The translations under genes were made by a program, and so were the position numbers. A stretch of 64,000 nucleotides of DNA from Paraliobacillus salinarum. Its GTDB lineage: Bacteria > Bacillota > Bacilli > Bacillales > Amphibacillaceae. Shown one piece after another: positions 26,607-36,380 of this stretch. The DNA lies in assembly GCF_014083865.1 (NCBI RefSeq), contig NZ_JACEFA010000004.1:1-64000 (forward strand). The letters run 5' to 3'. Below the pieces are notes generated by a model that searched no databases, was not told the origin of the DNA, and saw only the letters and a program-made list of their open reading frames with translations. The stretch's first letter is position 1. Every line of letters starts with the position of its first letter.

Positions 26607-27140
26607 TTAAAATAGTGGTAATTTCTCTAAATAGATAATATCTTCGCGTTCTGCTGCGCTTCCTTCTGCGAGAATAGCCGCTTTAGCTAAAACATCTGCT
26701 CCTGCTTCTTCTAATAATACTTCTAATCCTCTGATCGATTCGCCAGTACTAATAACATCATCTATAATAGCTACTTTCTTTCCTTTAATTACTGCTGCGT
26801 CTGTTCCATCTAAACAAAGTGTTTGTTCTTTTTGTGTTGTAATAGATGTAACCTGTTTGATCAAAGGAGATTGCATATAAGGCTTCACGCTTTTTCTTGC
26901 CACGATATATTGACTCATACCTAGTACTTTTGAGATTTCGTGAATTAATGGAATTCCCTTTGCTTCTGCTGTAACAATATAATCAATAGCTGGTAACTCT
27001 TCTGCTAATAGCGGTGCAAGGTATGCGACCAGCTCTGTATCTCCTAAAATATCAAAACTAGCAATACGTACATGTTCTGAAACATTGACAATCGGTAAAT
27101 CTCTTTTTATGCCTTTAATATTTATCTCAAATGTCTCCAT
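26607..27140 (-). CDS. Purine phosphoribosyltransferase (Apt/Xpt-like)
   Basis: A 177-residue type I phosphoribosyltransferase. The PRPP-binding motif is VAIIDDVISTGESI at about residues 120-133, and VTAEAKGIPLIHEIS is the adenine-PRT-like substrate loop. It should convert a purine base and PRPP into a nucleotide. The start is taken at the ATG at 27140, 6 bases after GAGGTGA. It lies 15 bases downstream of an NCS2-type permease gene, under the guanine-type riboswitch, so it most likely salvages guanine, xanthine or hypoxanthine (inference). Confidence 0.85.
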   Translation of the reverse strand: METFEINIKGIKRDLPIVNVSEHVRIASFDILGDTELVAYLAPLLAEELPAIDYIVTAEAKGIPLIHEISKVLGMSQYIVARKSVKPYMQSPLIKQVTSITTQKEQTLCLDGTDAAVIKGKKVAIIDDVISTGESIRGLEVLLEEAGADVLAKAAILAEGSAAEREDIIYLEKLPLF

Positions 27141-27155
27141 TATCATTCACCTCAT

Positions 27156-28229
27156 TTAAAATCCAAAGATATTTATTAAAAATTGTATAATGACTCCTGA
27201 AACCATTCCTACAAACGGATCGGTTATCGCTGTAACGATCATTGTGATAGCACCAACAACGCCGAAAGAGGCTTCACCAGTTGTTAATGCTGCAATCGCA
27301 TTGTCTGGTAATGTAACAATCGCACCTAACACAAATAAAAAACCAGAAATAGATGCAGTAGGGATATACTTCCCTATTTTCGGAAGAATACCGAAAATTA
27401 AAATAATCGCCATGATGACCATCATTAATACTCCCGACCAGACAGGATGCGGTGCGCTAGCTGTTGCAGAAATAATTACCTCTACCGGACCACCACCGAA
27501 TAAAGATGAAGCCATATCTGCTACACTACTAATCATGGCTAGAATATCTACATTTACATCTCGGTCAGCAATCGAGCCATTTATATTTCCAAAAGCAATA
27601 TTCGCACCAATATTTAAGCAAACCATCGCTAGTGCTCCACGAAGTACCATTGGATTTAAAATAAGGGACTGTCGAACTATTTTTTCTTTAACGAAAGGTT
27701 TCTTATTTTCACTGATTTGATCTTTTTTAAAAAAGTAGAAAACAAGACTAGATAACACTACAGATATAGTAATGGTATACACTAGATCTTTCGTAGCGAT
27801 GTAAGTCAGTAACCCGGAGGCAAAGGAGACAATACCTGCAAGCTTATTCCCTTTCGCCATATCCCACGCAACTTTTGATAGCATAATTCCTACACCAGCC
27901 ATCATACCACTCGTTATAACAGGGCCAATGATATTTATGATCGTTTCCAATAAACCAAATGCTCCGATAAAAAACATAATTGCTGCACCGAAGAAAATCA
28001 TAGATAATCTTTCGCGTAAATTCTTTCCCATCGTTCCGGCAACAGTAATTGTTTCAGCTTGAAAAGAAATAACCGCTACCGAGCTTGTTAATGCGTTCCC
28101 TGCAGCACCAGCAACAAAGGCCAATGCAGTTGGGACAGATGCAAAACCAAAAGCTAAAGCTAGTAAGCCTTGCGGTAAACCATTTAACACACCACTTAAT
28201 GCTGCTAATACATCTTTAATTATTTCCAT
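27156..28229 (-). CDS. NCS2-like purine permease
   Basis: A 357-residue membrane protein with 10-12 hydrophobic segments. It has the glycine- and alanine-rich helices of the nucleobase-cation symporter 2 superfamily, but is shorter than PbuG/PbuX (about 430). Notable parts are AGAAGNALTSSVAVISFQAETI near the N-terminus and a SLFGGGPVEVIISATA stretch. The start is after GGGGGA. It is co-transcribed with a purine phosphoribosyltransferase and preceded by a guanine-type riboswitch, which supports purine-base uptake. The exact family assignment is less certain than the context. Confidence 0.75.
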   Translation of the reverse strand: MEIIKDVLAALSGVLNGLPQGLLALAFGFASVPTALAFVAGAAGNALTSSVAVISFQAETITVAGTMGKNLRERLSMIFFGAAIMFFIGAFGLLETIINIIGPVITSGMMAGVGIMLSKVAWDMAKGNKLAGIVSFASGLLTYIATKDLVYTITISVVLSSLVFYFFKKDQISENKKPFVKEKIVRQSLILNPMVLRGALAMVCLNIGANIAFGNINGSIADRDVNVDILAMISSVADMASSLFGGGPVEVIISATASAPHPVWSGVLMMVIMAIILIFGILPKIGKYIPTASISGFLFVLGAIVTLPDNAIAALTTGEASFGVVGAITMIVTAITDPFVGMVSGVIIQFLINIFGF

Positions 28230-28363
28230 ACGTTTCCCCCGATTGCACCCATATCTCTTTGGATCGGAAAACCTTTTGATAGCACAGCTCTATATAATAG
28301 ACTGCTACCATGTATTGACGGTAATATATTCTAGCCACTGTGATTTTTTGTTAATAAAAACAG

Positions 28364-28391
28364 AAAAAGCCGCCTATAAGTATAGACGACT
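28364..28391 (-). terminator. Riboswitch-associated terminator (distal)
   Basis: On the minus strand AGTCGTCTAT pairs with ATAGGCGGCT (10 bp with G-T wobbles), followed by TTTTCTG. It lies between the aptamer and the permease gene and is the stronger of two terminator-like hairpins there. Confidence 0.7.
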
Positions 28392-28411
28392 AGATAACTA
28401 GAATGAATGAC

Positions 28412-28437
28412 AAAAAAAGCACACGTATTACGATGCA
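28412..28437 (-). terminator. Riboswitch-associated terminator (proximal)
   Basis: On the minus strand GCATCGT and ACGTGTGC can form a short stem with an internal loop, followed by seven T residues. It is weaker than the distal hairpin but close to the aptamer. Confidence 0.5.
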
Positions 28438-28467
28438 TATCTTTGTTAGTTATTCTACTATTAACCG

Positions 28468-28535
28468 TCCATAGTAGAGTAATTCTCGGTTACTCTGTAG
28501 AGACTCCCAGACCATATTTCCAGGAATATATGGGG
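28468..28535 (-). ncRNA. Purine riboswitch aptamer, guanine type
   Basis: On the minus strand the sequence follows the purine riboswitch pattern: P1 arm CCATA (28529-28533), the P2 and J2/3 core AATATGGTCTGGGAGTCTCT, P3 with AGAGTAA/TTACTCT around the conserved CCGAGAA loop, then J3/1 and the closing P1 arm TATGG (28469-28473). The base that reads the ligand is C (ACTATGG, not ATTATGG), which marks the guanine/hypoxanthine class. It precedes a purine permease and phosphoribosyltransferase. An alternative hairpin CTACTAT/ATAGTAG (28455-28477) would open P1. Confidence 0.92.
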
Positions 28536-28598
28536 TGCTTTTATTTTTTTATGTACAAAAAGAACTTATCATAAACTGTTTACATAAGCAACTACAAA

Positions 28599-28630
28599 AT
28601 GGGACATTGGGGTCAGTCCCCAATGTCCCA
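28599..28630. repeat. Palindromic repeat copy 3
   Basis: ATGGGACATTGGGG, TCAG, and the perfectly complementary arm. It lies 4 bases after the end of the small membrane protein gene (minus strand) and upstream of the riboswitch unit. Confidence 0.88.
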
Positions 28631-28634
28631 AAAT

Positions 28635-28817
28635 CTATTTACCTTCTGTTTTTGCTGTTTGTCTGACCGATGTAATAAAGGAACCTAGCATTAATAATAT
28701 ACTGAAGATGATTAACAAGACTGCAGGAATAGTGGTAATAAATAATTCTTTAGCTATATAGAACAGTTGTAAACCTATTAACAAACTTATAAATCCACCT
28801 AAAAAATATTTAACCAC
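28635..28817 (-). CDS. Small two-helix membrane protein
   Basis: A 60-residue protein with two hydrophobic segments (about residues 4-25 and 28-50) and a short basic, polar C-terminus (VRQTAKTEGK). It starts at GTG with GAGGAA about 9 bases upstream. No known family is recognised. The ribosome binding site and the dense hydrophobic pattern favour a real gene, but at this size this is not certain. Confidence 0.6.
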   Translation of the reverse strand: MVKYFLGGFISLLIGLQLFYIAKELFITTIPAVLLIIFSILLMLGSFITSVRQTAKTEGK

Positions 28818-28917
28818 CCCTATACTTCCTCTCTACAATTGAAACAATTTTGAAAAATTAGTACTCCACCTGATTATAACAAAATAAATGTAAAAAACAT
28901 ACTTTTACAAAAAATAA

Positions 28918-30301
<1,384 letters not shown>

Positions 30302-30367
30302 TTACTTTTTTTGAGCACACTGATGTTTTTCCTAGCCCTAAACCAGCGCCTCATTTTTCATACTAAA

Positions 30368-30400
30368 ATGGGACAGAAGGGTCTGACCCCTATGTCCCGC
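30368..30400. repeat. Palindromic repeat copy 5, containing the ROK gene stop codon
   Basis: ATGGGACAGAAGGG, TCTG, ACCCCTATGTCCCGC. The minus strand of the right arm reads AGC GGG ACA TAG, the end (SGT) of the ROK kinase gene. It separates that gene from the GH1 gene. Confidence 0.87.
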
Positions 30401-31280
30401 TTAATTGTTTTTTAAGACCATATACAGCGCCTAATAAATTAGCATTTTGCTTGAATTTGCAAATACCGACAGTTGGTCTTACTGTCGCTTTAGGCATTGT
30501 TTTTAAAAATCGATCTAATTTATCATAAATACGCTCAATTAAGTCTTCTCGCGCACTAATCCCACCACTTAACAAGATTACCTCGGGATCATAAACATAT
30601 TGCAAATTAAAAATACCCAATGCTAGCAGATGGAAAAAGTCATCAATCGCCTCGATACAAATTTCATCACCAGCCTCCGCTAAGCTGAAAATCTCTTCAC
30701 CTGATAACGCATCAACTGGAAGGTTTTTCTTTTTTGCAACTTTTCTTATCATCGAAACGGTTGAATCCATTCGCGTCCAACCGTCTCCAGCTATCTCTTT
30801 ATTTACATTCAGTAGCATAAATCCGAACTCCCCACCATGAAGGTTTGCTCCTTTATGCAATTTACCATCCTTAATAATTGCACCACCAATTCCGGTACCA
30901 ATAGCCATGACGATAACGTCCTGCTTTCCTTTCGCCGCACCAGCCCAAACTTCTGCATAACCCGCACAATTCGCATCATTTTCCATATAAACAGGCAAGT
31001 TCGTTCCTTGCTGTATTAATTCCTTCATGTTTGGACCATGTATATAAGAAATAGCACTTGCACCATAAACAATTCCATCATCTGACACAGCACCCGGTAT
31101 ACTTATCGCTACTCCTTTTGCATCATTATGTAATTCGGCATAAAGTTGTATAATTGTCAGTAAGTCTTCCAGCTCTGTTGGTGTCTTTACCTTTTGATGC
31201 TCAAGAATAGTGCTATCATCATCAATCAGGCCATACTTTATATACGTGCCACCAATATCGAACGCAATAAATTTATCCAT
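30390..31280 (-). CDS. ROK-family sugar kinase (BglK-like)
   Basis: A 296-residue ROK kinase. The ATP phosphate loop is FDIGGTYIKYGL at the N-terminus and the catalytic aspartate is in MENDANCAGYAE, followed by AIGTGIGGAII. The zinc-binding CxCGxxGC motif of most ROK glucokinases is absent; after HGGEFGFM the sequence goes straight to LNVNK. This resembles beta-glucoside kinases (BglK), and with the neighbouring GH1 enzyme suggests phosphorylation of an imported disaccharide before cleavage (inference). It is in the same strand and order as the MalFG-type importer and YesL upstream. Confidence 0.88.
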   Translation of the reverse strand: MDKFIAFDIGGTYIKYGLIDDDSTILEHQKVKTPTELEDLLTIIQLYAELHNDAKGVAISIPGAVSDDGIVYGASAISYIHGPNMKELIQQGTNLPVYMENDANCAGYAEVWAGAAKGKQDVIVMAIGTGIGGAIIKDGKLHKGANLHGGEFGFMLLNVNKEIAGDGWTRMDSTVSMIRKVAKKKNLPVDALSGEEIFSLAEAGDEICIEAIDDFFHLLALGIFNLQYVYDPEVILLSGGISAREDLIERIYDKLDRFLKTMPKATVRPTVGICKFKQNANLLGAVYGLKKQLSGT

Positions 31281-31318
31281 TACTATACCTCCCCATCTAA
31301 TAACTAACGCCTACGCGC

Positions 31319-31948
31319 TCAATTCAAACTTTCTCCACCATCGTTCTTATCACCTATCAATGTTAGTAATCTTTGACTTTCTTCTGAATTACCAATTTTC
31401 ACAACAAAGAACATCGTTATACTCACTCCAAAAAAGAATGCAATCCCAGGTATAAAAGCTATCGAAAGTATGAATCCCATAAACGCAAGTACATAACCTA
31501 CATTGTTTTTTGGTAATACCCATACAAACGAAAATGCTCGTTTCACCTGATAGACGATCGGTTTTCCCAATTCAAAATACTGAAAAAAGTGAAGCATGCT
31601 CAAGAACACTAAGCCGAGCATCCCTAATGCTAAGACTTTCATATATACCACTTGAAAAATTATTACGTTGATAATTAAGAGAACGAACATGAATAAAAAC
31701 ACGATTCCAGCGCCACTCAACTTTATAAAAGAACGGGTAAAAGCATTTCGAAATATACGAAATGCTTCTATACTGGATAAATCTTTTTCTTTTAAGACCA
31801 TAATAAGGGCATGCGTGGCAGGAAAAACTCCAAACACAATGAAGCCTAGCAAACTAAATAACACCCAAAGAACTTGTAAATAGGCAAACCAATATATCTT
31901 CTCTATTACAATAGCGTATTTTGAAAGAATTGTATTCAACTGCCACAC
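31319..31948 (-). CDS. YesL-family (DUF624) membrane protein
   Basis: A 209-residue membrane protein with five or so hydrophobic segments. The N-terminal pattern (YLQVLWVLFSLLGFIVFGVFP followed by ATHALIMVL) is the DUF624 hallmark, as in B. subtilis YesL, which is found with carbohydrate ABC importers. The molecular role is not established; an accessory function for the importer is usually assumed. It sits 18 bases after the downstream permease gene of the importer. A paralogue is at 46631 in the other importer cluster. Confidence 0.87.
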   Translation of the reverse strand: MWQLNTILSKYAIVIEKIYWFAYLQVLWVLFSLLGFIVFGVFPATHALIMVLKEKDLSSIEAFRIFRNAFTRSFIKLSGAGIVFLFMFVLLIINVIIFQVVYMKVLALGMLGLVFLSMLHFFQYFELGKPIVYQVKRAFSFVWVLPKNNVGYVLAFMGFILSIAFIPGIAFFFGVSITMFFVVKIGNSEESQRLLTLIGDKNDGGESLN

Positions 31949-31966
31949 CGCCTTATCTATTATTCT

Positions 31967-32836
31967 TTATCCTTTCACCGAACCAGCTACCATACCCTTC
32001 ATAATTTGTTCCTGGAACATTAAATACATTACAATCGTTGGCAAGACTGCAATTGTCATTGCTGCCATCGTTAACGCATAATCTGTACTAAAGCCATCTG
32101 AGAATATAGCAAGACTAAGTGGTAAAGTTTTTAATGAACTATCATTAATAAACACTAATGCGAAAACAAATTCATTCCAATATCTCAAAAATGCTAGAAT
32201 TGCCACTGTCGACAAAGCCGGGACACTTAACGGAAGCATAATTTTGAAGAAGATTCCCCAATAACCACTTCCATCAATAACCGCCGCTTCTTCTAATTCC
32301 TTAGGGATCGTACTCATATAAGCAACCGTTAAAAATATTGCAATCGGAAGCTCAAATGCAGTATAAGGCAGAATCAATGCCCAATAGGTATCTAATAGAC
32401 CCACTTCATTCATCAATGTAAATAAAGGAACTAACGTACTATGAACTGGGATTAACATACCTAGCATAAAGAATACGACTAAAACTCCTTTTAACTTAAA
32501 GGTAAAACGTGATAACACATAAGCAGTTAGCGCACCTAAGAATATAGTCAATACGGTGGCCGTAACAGTAACAATCGTTGAGTTAATCATTGCCTGACCA
32601 AGATTAGCTACTTCCCAAGCCCGTTGGAAATTTTCAAACGTGAAGCTTGTTGGGAATGCATATGGTTGTGTAAAAAACTCTTCATTCGTCTTAAATGCAC
32701 TCGTAATTAACCAATATAGTGGGTAAACCATTAATAAAGAGAATGTGGTTAAGAACAATACCCTAATGGTTTTAAATAATCCTGTTTTTAATGAAAAACC
32801 CAAAGAGGAATTCTGTTTATATGTTTCAGTACTCAT
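31967..32836 (-). CDS. Carbohydrate ABC importer permease (MalG type)
   Basis: A 289-residue permease with six transmembrane segments. The N-terminal LYWLITSAFKTNEEFF and the EAA loop EEAAVIDGSGYWGIFFKIMLPLS are standard for the CUT1 MalG family; the C-terminus ends in the family's QEQIMKGMVAGSVKG. Start after AAGGAGGTG. Second permease of the importer whose binding protein is encoded at 33750. No ATPase gene is in the cluster, so a shared MsmX-like ATPase is probably used. Confidence 0.92.
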   Translation of the reverse strand: MSTETYKQNSSLGFSLKTGLFKTIRVLFLTTFSLLMVYPLYWLITSAFKTNEEFFTQPYAFPTSFTFENFQRAWEVANLGQAMINSTIVTVTATVLTIFLGALTAYVLSRFTFKLKGVLVVFFMLGMLIPVHSTLVPLFTLMNEVGLLDTYWALILPYTAFELPIAIFLTVAYMSTIPKELEEAAVIDGSGYWGIFFKIMLPLSVPALSTVAILAFLRYWNEFVFALVFINDSSLKTLPLSLAIFSDGFSTDYALTMAAMTIAVLPTIVMYLMFQEQIMKGMVAGSVKG

Positions 32837-32851
32837 CTGATCGACACCTCC

Positions 32852-33724
32852 TTAGTCCTTTCTTCTCATTAAAACTTGGCTTATTAAAATTAGAATTAAA
32901 CTTAGAATAATGATCATCGTTGATATTGCAGATCCAAATCCATATCTATAAACCAAAAAGGTATTATTGTACATATAGGTGGCCAGAATCTCAGTTGATT
33001 GTGCTGGTCCCCCTCCAGTCATAACGAATACTTGATCAAATGCTTTCAAGCTACCAGAAATACACAATATGATTACTACTTTAATGGTTCCCCACATATT
33101 AGGTAAAATAATGTAGACAAGTTTTCTCCACCCAGTAGCCCCATCAAGTAAAGCTGCTTCTTCAATTTCTCCTGGAATGTTTTGTATCGCAGCAATAAAA
33201 ATAATTAAATATGGGCCAATATAGTTCCAAATAATCGGAACCGCTACTGCATACATATTCACCTCTGGATCAGCTAACCAAGCTCTCGTCCATGACTCTA
33301 GACCAACAGAGCGTAAAACTGCGTTAATAACACCTAGCTCAGGGTCAAAAATATAGCCCCAGATTAAACCTACTACTACGGTAGAGATAACCATCGGCAA
33401 AAATACTGCGGATCGTACAAATCTCTGGAACATATTACTCTTTCTTAATAACAGTGCAAGCCCTAATGCAATTGGTACTTGCCCTAAAACGGATGCCCCT
33501 ACAATAATTAAGTTATTCTTAAAGGACCTCCAAAATATTGGACTTTGAACAACTTCAAGATAGTTTTGAAATCCGATAAATGTTGCATCACCTAATCCCG
33601 ACCATTCAAAGAAACCATAATATGAAGACCAGAAGATTGGTATGATGACAAAGAAACTGTAAAGCAAAAGGGCTGGAAGTAACGTAATTACTAACAATCC
33701 TCTTAACTTTGAACTAGATTGCAT
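32852..33724 (-). CDS. Carbohydrate ABC importer permease (MalF type)
   Basis: A 290-residue permease with six transmembrane segments, typical of the CUT1 MalF/UgpA family: FFVIIPIFWSSYYGFFEWSG, the EAA loop EEAALLDGATGWRKLVYIILPNM, and the conserved TGGGPAQSTEILATYMY. Start after AAAGGGAGGG. It pairs with the MalG-type protein encoded 15 bases downstream. Confidence 0.92.
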   Translation of the reverse strand: MQSSSKLRGLLVITLLPALLLYSFFVIIPIFWSSYYGFFEWSGLGDATFIGFQNYLEVVQSPIFWRSFKNNLIIVGASVLGQVPIALGLALLLRKSNMFQRFVRSAVFLPMVISTVVVGLIWGYIFDPELGVINAVLRSVGLESWTRAWLADPEVNMYAVAVPIIWNYIGPYLIIFIAAIQNIPGEIEEAALLDGATGWRKLVYIILPNMWGTIKVVIILCISGSLKAFDQVFVMTGGGPAQSTEILATYMYNNTFLVYRYGFGSAISTMIIILSLILILISQVLMRRKD

Positions 33725-33749
33725 AATTTTCCCTCCCTTTGCCCTTTAA

Positions 33750-35051
33750 TTATTTGTTTGCTGCTTGTGCTTTCTCGATATCTTGTGCTACTTTTTCAAC
33801 GTCTCCACCTAACATAATTTCTTGTAGACCGTTATTAACTGCTTCTCCGCCTGCAGATGTTAAATGCAAATCATATACAGGAGCAAATTCTGCACTCTTA
33901 ACAAGGTTAAATGCTTCATAGAAAAGAGGGTTTACTGTTTCTTGATCAAGCTCAAGATCATACATTACCATGGAATTACTTTCAGCAATGGTGTTCTGAG
34001 CCTCTTCATTACTCAATGTGTAGATTAAGTCCAATGCAGCATCTTTTGCAGCGCCTTCTGTTTTACTACTTAGTAAATAGCCACCACCAGGACCACCTGT
34101 AATGGTGTTTCCTGCACCTTTACCATCTTCAATTGCAGGTACCGTTGTAATACCAATATTTTTTAGTACATCCTCAGATACAGAAGCTGATAGACTACTA
34201 ATTGTCCATGAACCATTGATCATCATCGCTGCTTTACCTTGTGCAAAATACTGTTCTGCTTGTGTATTATCCATGCTATTCGCACCTTCAGGATAAGCGT
34301 CATGCTCTACAAGCTCTTTAAAATGGTTTAATGCATCAATGAATACTGGATCGGTAAATGATGCGCCATCCTCGTTAACCGCATTCATAAACCACTCTGT
34401 ACCAGTTACTCGATCAGCAATAGCGCCAAATGTCGTAGATTGTGCAACCCACGGTGCTTTGTTCCCCATCGCTAATGGTGTAATACCTTTACTATTAAAC
34501 GTATCTATTACTGAAATAAACTCATCCCATGTTTTTGGCACTTCTACATTATTTTCCTCAAATAATTGCTTGTTGTAATACATAAACGATGTTGCAGACA
34601 TTGCAACAGGCGCAGAATACAATTCACCATCATAGTTATATGGATCTAATGCACCTTTTAAAAACGAATCTTTCCATTCAGGGTTATCATCAAATAAAGG
34701 CGTGATTGGCTGAATAAGGTCACTCTTGTGAAATTCATCCGTAAAGCTACCTGCATACGTTAAGAAAATATCTGGAAGTTCATCAGCAGCCGCAACCGTA
34801 CTTATACGTTGGCGATAACCATCAACCGGAATTGCTTGTTCATCCACTTCAATTTCTGGATTATCTTCTTGGAACTGTGCAATCATATCCCTTACAGATC
34901 TTGCACGTAAATCATCTCCAGCGAAGTTGTGCCAAATAGATAATTTTACTTTCTCACTGTCACCACTTGCTGCTTCTTCATTATCACCGTCGCCTCCACA
35001 GGCAGCTAAGGCAAGAAGAAGTACGAACATCATAGCTAACAACTTTTTCAT
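33750..35051 (-). CDS. Carbohydrate ABC importer substrate-binding lipoprotein (family 1)
   Basis: A 433-residue family 1 solute-binding protein. The lipoprotein signal ends in lipobox ALAAC (Cys at 18), followed by an acidic linker. The mature part has KLSIWHNFAGDD, a Gly/Ala-rich AAAMINGSW-type segment (GKAAMMINGSWTISSL) and a ligand-closing TITGGPGGGYLLSSK, usual for oligosaccharide binders. A cre-like site and a promoter lie upstream; the permease genes follow. The YesMN-type two-component genes upstream may control it. Confidence 0.92.
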   Translation of the reverse strand: MKKLLAMMFVLLLALAACGGDGDNEEAASGDSEKVKLSIWHNFAGDDLRARSVRDMIAQFQEDNPEIEVDEQAIPVDGYRQRISTVAAADELPDIFLTYAGSFTDEFHKSDLIQPITPLFDDNPEWKDSFLKGALDPYNYDGELYSAPVAMSATSFMYYNKQLFEENNVEVPKTWDEFISVIDTFNSKGITPLAMGNKAPWVAQSTTFGAIADRVTGTEWFMNAVNEDGASFTDPVFIDALNHFKELVEHDAYPEGANSMDNTQAEQYFAQGKAAMMINGSWTISSLSASVSEDVLKNIGITTVPAIEDGKGAGNTITGGPGGGYLLSSKTEGAAKDAALDLIYTLSNEEAQNTIAESNSMVMYDLELDQETVNPLFYEAFNLVKSAEFAPVYDLHLTSAGGEAVNNGLQEIMLGGDVEKVAQDIEKAQAANK

Positions 35052-35090
35052 AATTAACCACTCCTTTTTTTATGTTCTACAGTTATTATA

Positions 35091-35148
35091 TAATAGCGCT
35101 TTCATTCCAATAAGGTAGGGATTATACAGATGTAGGGAGACAAATCAA
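35091..35148 (-). promoter_or_regulatory. Promoter and cre-like site of the MalFG-type importer operon
   Basis: On the minus strand TTGATT (35143-35148), 16 bases and TATAAT (35121-35126) form a good sigma-A promoter. Downstream of it, TGAAAGCGCTATTA (35091-35104) matches 13 of 14 positions of the cre consensus, placed to block elongation when CcpA binds. Confidence 0.68.
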
Positions 35149-35175
35149 AGTGGATAAATTATACACTCATATGAA

Positions 35176-35212
35176 AAGTCCGAACCTCATACATGTCGCT
35201 AGGTTCGGACTT
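35176..35212 (-). terminator. Terminator after the MupG-family gene
   Basis: A perfect 12-bp stem (AAGTCCGAACCT and complement, 13-base loop) followed by TTTTC on the minus strand. It ends the two-component/MupG operon before the importer promoter. Confidence 0.85.
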
Positions 35213-35268
35213 ACTTTTCCCTAATCACTTAACCTGTTATTTTTATCCCTTAGCAAAAAGTCGTTCGA

Positions 35269-36354
35269 TCACTTTTCCGCAAAAGAAAATGTACTCCATG
35301 GCTTAATATAATCTAATAGAAAGAGATTTTCGGGTATAACCTTTGCCACAAGATTCTTCCTCGGATCCTCTGGCATTTCTTTTAATACGATTTGTAGCTC
35401 TGCTTTATATTTTCCAAATGAATCATTGCCAATTACGATATCGCCGAACTTTTGCTTTTCAACAGAAAGAGCCGGAATAACGCTTTGACCATATTTTTTT
35501 CTTACTTCTGTAGAACGTACTAGATATTCACTAATATCGCCACGACGAACATGTAACTCATTTAGAACAATCTGCTTTTCTACATGAGATATTTTATCTT
35601 CAAACTCTATTTCCAGCTCTAAAAGATACCTATTTAACTTTCCTAGCTTAATAATTTCCTCTTCACTAGCATAAGCATTTCCAATAATGACATCATCGAT
35701 CAGGTCTGTCGCCCATAAATGTTTCGCTTGTATTTGAATGGGCAAGTCACGATGCTCCTCTAATGTGCATAAGCCGTCATTAATATCCCACGGTCCTATT
35801 GTTGCGCTAGAAGATGACACAAATGCCGCCGTTCGAATGCCACGCTCCTTAAATCTCTTAGAACACTTCACAAAAAAATCATAAGGAAGCCCTGTATATT
35901 TTTGTGGATAGAAGTTGTGACAACCAATCAAATGATGCTTATTGGGCTGATGAGAAAGAATATTATTTAAATAATCAATATCATTACTCATATTCAACTC
36001 GATTTTTAAATCGTACGGATTATAAGTTAATGCTGCTTCCCCTTTACCATCAAAAGCTGCATCTAACCGAATCCCGTCTGCACCTAGCTCTGCGAAAAAA
36101 CTTAGGTCATCATAACTAACACCTAATTTGTCAAACACAGCAGGAGCTACATCTAAAATAACCTCTAATTCCAAGTCTTTTGCATAAAAAATAATTTCTT
36201 TAAATGTCTGTACAATTTCTTCTTTCGGTTGCTCTGCTGAAAGTAAACATGTAAATACACGAGAAAAGCCATTTTCTTTAGCAAGCGTTAAATATGCTTT
36301 ATCTTGCTCTAATGTAGATTTCTCTGGATAAATCGAAACACCAAGTTTACGCAT
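35269..36354 (-). CDS. MupG-family (DUF871) TIM-barrel protein
   Basis: A 361-residue protein of the DUF871/MupG family. The N-terminal TIM barrel begins KLGVSIYPEKSTLEQDKAYL and includes VFTCLL, ILDVAPAVFDKLGVSY and LGADGIRLD; the conserved IGCHNFYPQKYTGL is a strong family mark. A smaller C-terminal beta domain follows after about residue 245. B. subtilis MupG is a 6-phospho-N-acetylmuramidase acting on MurNAc-6P-GlcNAc. Here no murQ, nagZ or PTS is adjacent; instead the gene follows YesMN-type regulators and precedes an ABC importer. It may hydrolyse a phosphorylated disaccharide made by the cluster's ROK kinase (inference). Confidence 0.85.
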   Translation of the reverse strand: MRKLGVSIYPEKSTLEQDKAYLTLAKENGFSRVFTCLLSAEQPKEEIVQTFKEIIFYAKDLELEVILDVAPAVFDKLGVSYDDLSFFAELGADGIRLDAAFDGKGEAALTYNPYDLKIELNMSNDIDYLNNILSHQPNKHHLIGCHNFYPQKYTGLPYDFFVKCSKRFKERGIRTAAFVSSSSATIGPWDINDGLCTLEEHRDLPIQIQAKHLWATDLIDDVIIGNAYASEEEIIKLGKLNRYLLELEIEFEDKISHVEKQIVLNELHVRRGDISEYLVRSTEVRKKYGQSVIPALSVEKQKFGDIVIGNDSFGKYKAELQIVLKEMPEDPRKNLVAKVIPENLFLLDYIKPWSTFSFAEK

Positions 36355-36380
36355 GTAATCACATCTCCTTTAGAAGTACA

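Noticed and set aside
27190-27720. 176-codon plus-strand frame opposite the purine permease
   Set aside because: Antisense shadow of a membrane protein with Ile/Thr/Pro-rich composition and no known domain.
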